Shown here one piece after another: positions 26,271 to 36,731 of a stretch of 64,000 nt of DNA; position 1 is the stretch's first letter; each line of letters begins with the position of its first letter. The notes below the pieces were generated by a model. It did not search any database. It saw only the letters and a program-made list of their open reading frames with translations, and was not told the DNA's origin. The DNA comes from Scatophagus argus (lineage: Eukaryota; Chordata; Actinopteri; Scatophagidae): contig NC_058498.1 of the NCBI RefSeq assembly GCF_020382885.2, positions 8,592,501 to 8,656,500 of the forward strand, written 5' to 3'. Position numbers and translations under genes: made by a program.

Positions 26271-27059
26271 GGCTTCTGCTCTATAATGTTCATTAAGCTC
26301 CATCGACTCTCTTCCCTTCAATGCTACTCTGTTACACTCTGCCATTTGCTCACACAGTTGCAGTCGTTTACTTTCAACATCTCAGGTGAAATCACTCACT
26401 CTAATGTCTCCTACCTCTCTCCCTGGCACACAGTATCAATCACTACAGTCACAACCAAGTTTGCTATCTCCTGTCTGTCATAGAGATGCAGGTTTGTGTG
26501 ATCCTTAAGAAACAGGGAGGCAGGCTGAGCAGAGGCACTCAGGGAAGGGACAAAACCTGTACTTTAGCTCTATTTACCCAAAATTTGGTGGGGTGTGTTG
26601 AGGTGTTGCATGTTTATTTGTGCTTTAGGATGTAACTCCTGTGAAAGAAAGGGAAAGTAATGTTATAATTCTGTGATTCACTGTTTTGTTCACGCTAACC
26701 ACCACACTTTCTCTTCATTCACTGTCTAACCCACTTGTCCACCTGTTCTCTCTCTCTCTTTGTGTTTTCATTTCGTCTTCTTTTTGACTTGCTGAAAATT
26801 GTGGGCAGCGATTCATAAATGTGAAACTGTATAAAGGGATGATTAACTCCTCTGCAAAATGAACAATATGAAAGAATATTGAAAGGGAAGGTACGCATAC
26901 TCTGCAAATCGAGACTCTGTGTGTTAACTGTCCAGAAACGCTTTAAAAGGAATTAAACACTGGACCAATACTTGTTGTTCTTTGTTTGCATGGTAAAGAA
27001 TCAGCCTCCTCTACATAAACCTCTACTTTATTTTTTGCCACATTGTTCCTTCAGCTGTG

Positions 27060-27320
27060 CAGTAGCTTCAGTCGCCAGGTCAGTATAGTTTATACTTTAG
27101 CTATTTTTGTTGTGATTTTCCACTGCATTTGCTAATTTGTCTCTCTTGTGCCTAGAAACTGTAAGCGCTTGCCCTCATCTTCATCGCCTGCCTGCATCCA
27201 TCACCACCTGCCTGCCCTCAGCCATCATATCCATCGTTTGCAATAATGCATTCACTTGCCTTGATTCCCGTGTGTCTGAGTCTGCTTCTGAAAACCAAAT
27301 CGTAACAACACTGTCACAAA
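27060..27320 (+). mobile_element. Possible LTR remnant (weak)
   Basis: CTGCCTGCATCCATCACCAC, GTTTGCAATAATGCATTCAC and GTGTGTCTGAGTCTGCTTCT, ending AAATCGTAACAACA, recall the 3' half of fish Ty3/gypsy-type LTRs (a polyadenylation-like aataa followed by a serine/cysteine-rich-looking stretch). No internal gag/pol sequence and no matching second LTR were found, so this could be a solo LTR or chance resemblance. Confidence 0.25.
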
Positions 27321-28889
27321 GAGGAAAAGGTTCACTCAATAGAAAAGATCCACCACAGGTGAGGAGATTGTCTTACTATCCTGCAAACTGCAAACCTTGC
27401 ATTACATGTTTTCTGTAAGGTTTTGGGACATGAGAATTGTGGATATTTTTTTCTTTAATCGTTGTATGCCTTTTAAGTGCTTTATTGTCAGATGCCAGCC
27501 ACATTATCAAGATTCATGTTAGCAAGATTTATTATACACTAATGCAACAAGCGCAAGATCGGGGAAATCCAAGCTATGTAGTTCATCTTGATCATGGGTT
27601 CTCTGTGTGTAAAGCATGGTATTTTACAGAGATTAAGGTGATTTTTGTATATTTTAAAGAGTCTCTGGTTCTGGAGGGAAAACACACATTCATTAGGTGT
27701 CCATGTGAACTCTATGTGAAGGTAAAGTGAGAACATGTGGGACAATGAGGGGAAAAGGGGGAAAATTATCTTCATTTCTTTTTTTACTAACTTCTGAAAC
27801 CTTTCCATTATTAGAATCTGAATAAAGCTTGTTGCGCTTTGTGCTGATGTGAAGTGGAAATTTCACACCTACAGGTTGTCAGCACTGCGTTTTGTGATTA
27901 TTAGCACACGCAAACAGTTATTTCCAAAACACTCCTCAAAAAGCTTTGAGGAGATGTGTGTAATTTCAATAGTTCATCTAATAAAACACTATTTATATAT
28001 CAGCATAGGCAACAATCTATTTAATTGCCTTTTTAATGAAACTGTTAAACATAAATGTGACATTTCATGTAGTTTACGAGAGTTACAGTATTTTAAAGTT
28101 AATTTTCATCTGCAGTCTAATGGGAGGTCACAATTAAAACACAAGCACAGTGATTGAACAGCATGAAGACAGCTAACAGGACACATAAAACAAATTTACA
28201 TACGGCAGTGTGTCACACATGAAGTCTGCAGCAAGTGTATGTCAGACAAAGTAAAAGCAAGGATATTGGTATACTAAACAATGCCAATGAAATATTGTTT
28301 ACAGATCCAAGAACTCCTAGTAGAGTTTTCCATTTGGCTTTAAAGACACTCCTGGAGTAGAATGGTCATCTGGAATTTGTCCTTGGCAAATTGTCCAAAT
28401 GGGATGAAACAAGAAGTCTGAAAAGCTGCAGGTGAGTTGCCCAATAGACCAAAAGGCTCCTAAAATGAAGTGAATGAAATGATAAGATATATAAAAGGGA
28501 TAAAAACACACATTGTTGTTAAACAAATTTGTGTTTATGTTGGTATGATAAATTGATTATGCTTCAGGCCTCTGAAAATTGTTTAAATTAAAAAACTGGA
28601 GAAGGAAAAGAAATGACTTTAATTAAATGTGGCTGCTGGAGGATGCAACAGCTCGTGGTACAGATATGGAAAAATGATGTTTATGAGAAACCTCAGTAGC
28701 AGTAGAGGTGGGTGTTATGTTGTGCAAAGTGCAAACATGCTATTTGCTGGTGAGACAGCAACAGCTAGCAGCAAATGTGTACACACACATATGCACAACA
28801 CCCCCCCCCCCCAAAAATAACAAACAATGAAGTCCGGCCATGTGAGTCAGCATCAGTTCACTTGAGTGCAACCAATAGTGAAACCTCTA

Positions 28890-29253
28890 GTTTATTAGAA
28901 ATAAATGAAATAATTAAAAGAAAAAGCAGCAAATCCTCACATTTGAGAAAATGAAAGCAACTAAATTGTCAAAACATCATCTAACTGATTACAAGCTATT
29001 GGGTATTTATAGTTATAACAAAAATGTCATATTTTATAAAGTCTTTAAATATTTAGTGTAAAAAAATTTGGATTTGGAAAGTAACCAGTAGCTAAAGCTG
29101 TCAGATAAACACAATGAAGTAAAAAGTACAGCATTTCTCATGTAGTGGAGTAGAAGTAGAAAGAGACATGAAAAGAAAAGTAAAGTACAAGTACCCCATA
29201 TTTGTACTTAAGTACAGTACTCAAATTAATGTACTTAGTTACATTCCACTGCT
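28890..29253. repeat. Two abutting dispersed repeats
   Basis: 28890-29000 includes GAAAAAGCAGCAAATCCTCA, the reverse complement of the AGATTTGCTGCTTT core seen at 4380. 29078-29253 has GTAGTGGAGTAGAAGTAGAA, AAAGTACAAGTACCCC, TGTACTTAAGTACAGTACTC and ending CTTAGTTACATTCCACTGC, a well-known fish repeat built on the palindrome GTACTTAAGTAC. A degraded reverse copy is suspected at 24150-24260. Confidence 0.65.
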
Positions 29254-30070
29254 AATGAAGGATCTGCAAAGTTTGACATTAGAAAGCTGTTTTTTAAGCC
29301 AATCGTCTCGTGTGCAGCACTTGAACTGTTGCACTGATTAAGAATTTTTCAGTAAATGGAATGAAACATGTCTTGAAGTGATCTGAATATTTCCTCTCAT
29401 GATGGATCTGCTTGTAGGGCTTGTGCATCACTGTCACATCCCATTGATTTGAGGTATTTCACTTCACAGTTGCGGGGGAAACTGCAATTTGTTCACATGG
29501 AGGATGAATGGTTTAAAGAGGATGCAATAAACTGATGAAAGATTCCAAGCGATATCTGTGGAAACAAACACTCAGAGTCTAATCGAACTGTTGGGTGTTT
29601 CAAATGAAGTATTACTTTCATGTCAACTGTGATCTAATTTTCATCAGGCTATGCATTATTTGCCCGCAGTAAATAAATAATAAATTACATGATTTTTTTT
29701 TTCCCCACTGGTTTTTGTTACTTTCCCTTTCTACAAGAAAGGGGCAATTGGGACATATTCTCTCTACGATTGGGGTGTGAGATCACAGAATCCAGGTCAT
29801 AGTGACCCTCTGGTTCCTCCTACTCTCCTCTCAATAATGTGCAGCACCCAGAATGCTATGTTGTACATGGAAGCTTCATTAAACTTTGTCTTGAACTCAA
29901 GAAACTTAGCAGTATTTCTGCAGTACTGCCTGGTACCAGTTTGCTGTGCTTCAGTTAGCTTGTTGTAATTTTGTTCAACCCAGTTTTCTGAGAAACATGC
30001 ATCAGGTAAACATTATATCAATAATGTATTTCAGATGTATTATCTGATCTTTTTTTGGCTAATGTTATAC

Positions 30071-30105
30071 AATTGTTGTGTGTAAGAGGTTTACACACAA
30101 CAATT
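30071..30105. repeat. Perfect 15-bp inverted repeat, 5-nt loop
   Basis: AATTGTTGTGTGTAA and its exact reverse complement TTACACACAACAATT, separated by GAGGT. It would form a stable hairpin in single-stranded DNA or RNA. It is not part of any gene found. Confidence 0.9.
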
Positions 30106-30689
30106 TCACAGGTGATAATCCAGCTTGGTCTGTGATTTCATAGGATGTTTAAACTGTGACATGACTTATTGTTTCCACTGTTAAATAACTATAAGAAATG
30201 TCAAACTGAGTCTGAACCTCTTCTACATGCTTGAACTATAAGACAAAACAAAATAAACAGTAAGATTATGTCTGTCCCTGTGAGCAGCTTTAACTCTGAC
30301 ACTGAAATGTTGGTACATGTACAGACAAAGGCAAGAGAGGGAATAATTGTTAGACATTTTATTCAGGACACCAACAACTTGCTGAGCAACTAAACTGTTG
30401 CTTACATGAGACACACAGATCCAACATCGACGAACGAGGGACATTATTCACACCAGAAAAATAAAGTTTATTGCTGTTAAGTTTATTCTGACAACCATTT
30501 CTAAATTATTGTGTGCATTTAAAAGAATATTTCAGCAGTATGTGAAATATAAACACCTGACAGGACAAAACCCTTAGATTTCAAAGTTTACTTGTGCTGT
30601 TTAACCCACAAGGTTTTCAGACCAAAGAAGAAACATTATTCTTTGATTGTGTGGCCACCTGTTCAAAACAAATTATCATTCACTAACTT

Positions 30690-30780
30690 GGCTGGATATT
30701 GAGTAAACAGATCTTCTGGGTGAGTTTAACTCTCAGGTTAAACTCACCCAGAAACACACTGATAATATCAATATGTAGCC
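30690..30780. repeat. Long hairpin: perfect 17-bp stem inside an extended stem
   Basis: TTCTGGGTGAGTTTAAC (30714-30730) and its exact reverse complement (30737-30753) flank a 6-nt loop. Outside an internal loop of about 11 by 14 nt, GGCTGGATATTGA (30690-30702) pairs with TCAATATGTAGCC (30768-30780) at 11 of 13 positions. The overall 91-nt fold is pre-miRNA-sized, but a MITE end or other palindrome is equally possible. Confidence 0.85.
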
Positions 30781-31374
30781 CTGAGAATGCACACCAATAC
30801 TTTGTCTGACAAAATCTATCCAAACATCATTAAGCACCTACTAGGAGAGAGCTTATGGTGGAACATGAGATAGTGTCAGATAGCTGCTGGGGTTAACATG
30901 TGTCAAACTGTCGCTATACAATAAGTGGAAAACTCACGCCTGTGATCTGTGAATATACAGTACAGTTGAGCTGTTATCAGATCCCTAATCGACAAAAATG
31001 TCACAGTTTCCTAAAACTGTTTCATTTCACTGGTGAGTTTTGTTTATTATAACATTGGAAAGGCGATGAGTCAAAACCGTGAACGATGCAATGATAAGAA
31101 ACACCAACAGAAAATTACTAAACCTGAAACTTCAACGGGTGTGTGTGATGCCTCCTTGCCACAATAAAAATATTAATAAACAAGTCACGCATGCCATGAC
31201 AGCAAAGTTCAGCACCTTAGCCCAAACTTAATCAGGAAATGAAAGTTAAAGCAGAAATGGATAGAATTTAAGTTTGGAAAATAATTGTCAGTGAGGTTAA
31301 AGGTCTTATTTCTCCACACACTCAGATATGTATTCAGACAATATTAGCTGCAGGTACTTCAGCTTTACTCTGGT

Positions 31375-31500
31375 TTAAAGGACAAGGATGGCCTTTTTCT
31401 GTAACTTTCTTATTATCAACAAATCAGGAAAATACCAAAACCATGAGTGTGCTAGTCCATACGTATTTTCTGACTTCCCTACCATGTCAGGGCTATTCAA
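31375..31500 (+). repeat. Dispersed repeat, copy 2
   Basis: Diverged copy of the element at 16840-16935; shared ordered motifs are CCAAAACCA, GTGTG.TAGTCC and TCTGACTTC. Confidence 0.45.
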
Positions 31501-32131
31501 TACCACCGTAAGTGTAAACAGCTCAAAATTAGGCCTATTTATTATCTTATGTAATTTGCTAAAACAACTAGGCACCACCAGAATAAATAGTGCATTTTTG
31601 AGGGGATGGGTGGTCCAGTGAGTATTTACAGCAGCAATACAGCGAATGTGGTGGGACTCAAGTTAAATTACAGTACTCATGTTTGTCAAAATAAAGCAGT
31701 CTCAAGCAGAGTGGCAGTGTGACTGACTGGCAGAATAGTAAGATTGTTTAGATTATATTTAGATATACAGGAAATGCTTTGTTGGTTTTAGTCTTTTTAT
31801 GATGATGATCCTGAAATAAATGAAGAGCCAATTAAAAAAAAAAAAAAAAAAACTCAACAAAAACATTGTTACTCTAACATGTTTGCCGATTTGTAGTTTG
31901 CCACTGTGACAGTCTCAACATTTGAACACAGACAGCAAAGTGGCTCCTACAAACCTAGAGAACATTGACTCTTCCCCTCCCAAGTCTTTTGCTTATTATT
32001 GCAAGGAGCCCACGGGCTTTTATCAAAGGTGTTTATCACACTTACTAGAAATATATTTTAGGTCATTTAAGTCATCTTGCATCCCTTTACTAAAACCAAG
32101 AAAGACCAGCTGCTTTACATTCAGCTGTGCG

Positions 32132-35100
32132 TCACACTAGCCTTCTTTCCGAGAGATAACTGACAGCAGCGTACTCCGTGTCACTCGGATTCATCTCCAG
32201 AACTGTCGAAGATCTCTTGGGAAAGTCCAGGACGCTGTAGACCACTGAGTTTGTGGGCACATTTTTAATCGCCTCAACAGTTTCCTGCAAAGAGACAAGC
32301 TGGTGAACTGCTGCAGAAGTTTTGAACATTTACTCTGACATTTATATCTTTAAAGACGGGAAAAGACGAGCGTGTCCTTACTTGTACTGTGGAATTAGAG
32401 CTTTGTTGTGGTGGAAGATGCTGCTCTTGTTGTGTGTCTGTACAAGAAACAAATTATATTGAAACATTGAATGAGTAAGGCAAATAATCAGCTTAACCAC
32501 TGCAAGGTGTGGATTTAAATTTAAAAATCACTGATCATCATCTTTGCTTTGTGATAAAGTATGGAACTTTGAACTTAGTCAAGTAGAAAGAATTCTGAAT
32601 GGAGCTGAGGTGGAAGGAGTGAGTAGCATCAAAAAAATATGATTTGCCTCTATAAAGGAATAGTTCAACATTTTAGCAAATACATTTATTCAGTTTCTTA
32701 CACGGGAAGATAAATACGGTGGTATTTCCTGGCCCACGGTGTGCTTGCCAAGTTTGGTATCATCGGGTATCATGTGATAATAATCAATTAATTAATTATA
32801 TTTTTAATAATAAATCATTTTGGACAGAACCAGGACAGCTGTTTCCCTGTGCTTCCTGTCTTTATATTAGGCTAAGCTCATTGTCTCCTAACTCCAAGTC
32901 ACATGAGAGTTATATCAATTTTCTTGTCTTACTTTCAGCAAAAATGCTAATACCAGTGAGCACTTTAATACATTAATCATTACTCAGATTAAAGGCCATT
33001 GCTGTGAAAATGATGAGCAATAAACAGCAAAGATTTTTGTGCTGAATGCATATGTTTATCAAATATAATCTATTTTGTTTAAGTACAAAAAGTCAAAATA
33101 GGTTTTATTGAGCCAAGTCATTCTGTTTTTTTTTTTTGTTTGTTTGTTTGTTGTTTTTTTTTTTTAGCTCTAATACTGTAAAAGCTTGAAACAAGAAACA
33201 AAGAAAAAAGTTTCAAAAAAAAGTTGCATATGACTACAGTTTATCTCCACCATCTGTCAGTTTTGCTGAGCAGTGCTATCTTTGGACAGGGGTAGGACTG
33301 GCTTAGCATGACATGATACAGAGGTGCACAGTCAGCAAAAGCCTGCACTTGTATGTGTACGGGAAAACATCAAGTGTGGTTTCTGAGGTCACGGGGCATG
33401 GCAAAATATTTCAAAGAGGCAATGTTCCTACTCAAAGTAGGCCAGAGGGGTTTGTCTGTGAAGTGAAAGTGCATCGGTAATAGTGAACAAATAATATATT
33501 TTTTTTTCCACCCGTTCTTCTGTTGTAGTAGACACTCTTTTATCTGCATGCAGTGAAGGATGACTTTCTTTTCAAGAGCTGTGAATCATCATATGTATCA
33601 AAAGGATGTGAAACTGCAATCTGGCTTGCATTTTTGAGCATCTTAACCATGCAACTGCACATTTTTTCCACAGAATGACAATTAATCTTCTCACCTTCAC
33701 TTTGCATGTTTGAAAACTGTATATGTATGTATGTGAGTATACGACTGACTATATCTGTAAACAGAAAATTTAACACTAAACTGTCTCTGGATTTAGATGA
33801 ATCTGGGTGATAACCTACGCCCAGTATTGGGTTTGAGTTTCCAGGTGTATCAGGTCAAACGTAAATATTTTAGTTAGATTTCAATAATCCACCTGACTAC
33901 AGGACTGAAATAACCTTAAATTCATATTTTAGTCACATAATAAACAAAGAAAGGGTAAATGTAAGTCACTGTTTTGATGCAGTGCAAAATCCCTGGAAAC
34001 TCTGAATTATCAGCGATGGCAGACATGTAAAACAACCGCATAAAAATAGAGTATTTTTGAACTGGGAGTTTCCCTACCTTTGGTTCTCACGAGACACCAG
34101 ATCAAACATGGAAGTAGTGCGGCCAGCAGCATTACAGGTGAAACCACAAGGACAGTGACGAAGTGAGAGGAAGTTCCACTGTCTTGTGTTGCTGGGATGG
34201 TACTCTGCATGGGAGGAACTGTAGGAGTTAAAAGGAAATTATGAAAATATACACTCAGTGATGCTGTGGCCTAAATTGCTGAAAAAAATACTGAATTACT
34301 TTATATCTCAACAGAAACTGTATTGTTTTACTACATTTTTGGTGTAGAATTAGACCAGTGCAGTATAACAAATTTTTTTTTATATGTAGACTGTAAAGTT
34401 AAGACAGTCAACCACTTAAGCCCAGACTGAAATATTTCAACAACTACTGGATGTATTGACTTTTCCTGTGGTGTCACCATTAGGTTGACACTTGTGGTTT
34501 TGAGAGATATGTGATAAAAGCAAAATGACATGACAGTCCCATCAGCCCCAGCTGGACGTGATTTCTCCTGTAAGTTTAATTTTGGGGTTAAAGCAAAGAA
34601 ACACGTTTTTAGGTTGGGTTTATTTAGTTTAAGTTAGGTTTTTATGGAATCCACTGTGGGGCAGAGAATTAATTAATTCATATCAGCTTTTGTTGTACAG
34701 TAAATACTTCATAGCAGGCTTAATTCATTGATGGTTCTTGGTAGTCTTCTTGTTGGATTTGTTGACAGTAAGAAAAATGTAGAAATACTACAAACCTTTT
34801 CTTTTAAAGGATATTGGGCATGGTCTGGTAATTCATTGTAGCACTGGTAAAAATTTACATTGACAGTGAGACAAACAATACAACAAACAGGGCCTCTGTA
34901 CGTGTACCTGTGCTGCTTCTGTTCTCCTCTTGGACAATCAGCTGTACCTTAATACTCTCCCTGAGGCGTCCTGTACTTTTGAACACACTGGCCCAGTAAC
35001 GTCCACTCTGATTTAGTTTAAGATATGGAATGTGCCAAAGTACAGAATAATTGTTAGGGTAAACATTAAAATCATTTCCTTCTGTCCCCTGTTTATACTC

Positions 35101-36731
35101 AGCAAGCTTTTCCTCATTTCGATAAATTGCAAAATGACTACTTCTGTTGAAGCTGACATTAGAATAAAATGAGAATTGAAGGGTGATGTTGGTGCCGAGG
35201 ATCCCGGTGACCTCCGTTTGGCTGAGGACTGCATGGAGACAAAATAGGAGATGTGTGTGTGTTACAGGATGCAGCGATGATTCAATGCCTTATAAAAGCA
35301 AAATGTCACAGTGAAATAGGGCCTAAAAACCAAGCTAAACCGCACTCTGGTTGGGTAATTAGGCTACCACTCTGACTTTGTGGGTTGCTTCTGCCCATGT
35401 TGCAATGGTTGCACTCATGTTTGCTGATCTGTGGGCTCCACAACTCCTTACTGGGTTTACTGCACTACAAAGAAACATTAACCTTTTTTTTTTCAAGTGA
35501 AAGCTAAGGCTAAAACGAATTTGTTGATTTCAAGCTGTTGCCTTGAAATGAAAATGCCAACTTTCTGGAACATCTTGAACATCTCGGAAGGAGCAAAATT
35601 CATAATGGAGATTAAAAACTTGGTTAAACTCCTGCTAAAGCTAACATTATGTATATTTTAATATATATAAACTAATAAACTAATCCAGCCCTGATTGCTA
35701 AGCTACTCTATTGAAAACAGTACAAAAACAATATGTTGAAAGTTTTGACCCATCAGTTTCAAGACTTTTGCTGCCCCAGTTAACAGGTTCACTGGTAACA
35801 GGTGAGAATATCATGAATGGGTGGGAAAGTAAGCAAGAATATAATGATGTGTTTTCACTTTGTAAAACACATTTATTTGTCATTATGTCTACAAAACTAA
35901 GCCATAACTCTGAATGAAGTATTTTGGATGTTTCCTGTATATCACTTTAGGATGTTTCCTGTATGTCACCCCTCTCATTAACCACGTATCCTGTCTGTCA
36001 TTACTTATTATAACTCAGAATTTGTTTTCGTCAAAAGAGAGGGTTAAACGACATATCTAAAACTCGTGAGGACCTTTTATGTACAGCATTCCAAACTGAT
36101 TAACAGTCTATTCATTTGTATTAACTGATTTCACATGCAACATCTAAGTGAGGTTTTATTGTACGTATTTTGAAAATGAAATTTCAAAAGATTGCAATGT
36201 TGCCCCAACACTAGACACGAGGTCCTAACAGTTTTATATGGAAATGTCAGGCTACAAGTTGGTCTTCTTGACATCGGTTAAGCACATTTTCCCTCATTTT
36301 AATTTCCCTTTGCAGTGGCAAAACATCAAGAACACCAAAAGCCAAACTGAAAGCACATCACTTCAAAAACACAATTACTGGGGGAGAAAACTGTCGCTCG
36401 ACACCATAATTGCGTGGAGCTCCCAAATACCATTCAGTAACAGTTAATTCATTAATTGTAGTGAAGAAACTGGGGTGCCATTAACGGCATATTAACATAT
36501 GTCAAAAGAATATAACGCAATATAATTCTAAAAGAGCAATGAGGAAATACAATAATAGGTAAAAGAAAGTAGTAAAAATGAATCTGTAGCAGGTGAAAAC
36601 CCACAAAACCTCAAACGTCAGAATGTAAAGCATCAACCACCAAAAGAAGACAGCTTACCGTTTAACACCATGTGAGCTACGACGATCAAAGCTAACCCAA
36701 GAGGCTTTGTTACGGTGTTGTCAACCATCAT
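32132..36731 (-). CDS. Single-V-domain immunoglobulin receptor with ITIM and ITSM (unnamed)
   Basis: I cannot assign this gene to a named orthologue. Minus-strand exons: 36731-36659, 35228-34908, 34218-34078, 32437-32382 and 32284-32132; phases agree, giving 247 aa. Residues 1-24 are a signal peptide (GLALIVVAHMVLN). Residues 25-131, encoded by one exon, form a V-type immunoglobulin fold (TNITLQFSF B strand, KLAEYKQG, NQSGRYWASV F strand) with several N-glycosylation sites. The usual B- and F-strand cysteines are replaced by F and A, and the whole ectodomain lacks cysteine, as in the first domain of CD2/SLAM-family proteins. The membrane span is about 152-175. The tail has an ITIM (VVYSVL, Y213) and an ITSM (TEYAAV, Y236), with a further tyrosine at 241. 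By family knowledge such tails recruit SHP-1/SHP-2 or SAP-type adaptors, so an inhibitory leukocyte receptor is inferred. The tail layout recalls PD-1 and BTLA; the ectodomain recalls SLAM. Confidence 0.85.
32655..32960 (+). repeat. Dispersed repeat (GGAATAGTTC type), copy 1
   Basis: AAAGGAATAGTTCAACATTT, then acatttattcagtttcttac, ccaggacagctgtttccc and tattaggctaagctca. The same ordered motifs occur at 63300-63450. This is a common fish repeat; it lies in an intron of the immunoglobulin receptor gene. Confidence 0.65.
34400..34500 (+). repeat. Dispersed repeat (CCAGACTGAAATATTTC type)
   Basis: GTCAACCACTTAAGCCCAGA, then ctgaaatatttcaacaactactggatgtattg, ending with GACACTTGTGGTTTTGAGAG. 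Third copy of the family at 19680 and 23085; it lies in an intron of the immunoglobulin receptor gene. Confidence 0.6.
35928..35970 (+). repeat. Short tandem duplication
   Basis: GGATGTTTCCTGTATATCAC is repeated about 24 bases later as GGATGTTTCCTGTATGTCAC. It lies in intron 1 of the immunoglobulin receptor gene. Confidence 0.85.

Larger units (their letters stand above)
22789..32131. other. Gene-poor, repeat-rich spacer downstream of il12rb1
   Basis: No exon chain or recognisable protein domain was found over 9.3 kb. It begins with the il12rb1 3' UTR. It ends between the 3' ends of il12rb1 and the immunoglobulin receptor, which face each other. Contents are the dispersed repeats, CTCF-like motifs and inverted repeats listed separately, (TA)n at about 23440-23479 and a run of 14 C at 28801-28814. 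The longest open frames (about 100 aa) have no family resemblance. Confidence 0.6.

Noticed and set aside
28801-28814. Run of 14 C
   Set aside because: Probably simple sequence whose length may be a sequencing or assembly artefact; not counted as a functional element.
32132-36731. Identification of the immunoglobulin receptor as pdcd1 (PD-1) or btla
   Set aside because: Only the tail motif order agrees. The V domain lacks both disulfide cysteines, and the genomic neighbourhood is that of il12rb1 and mast3, not of those genes.
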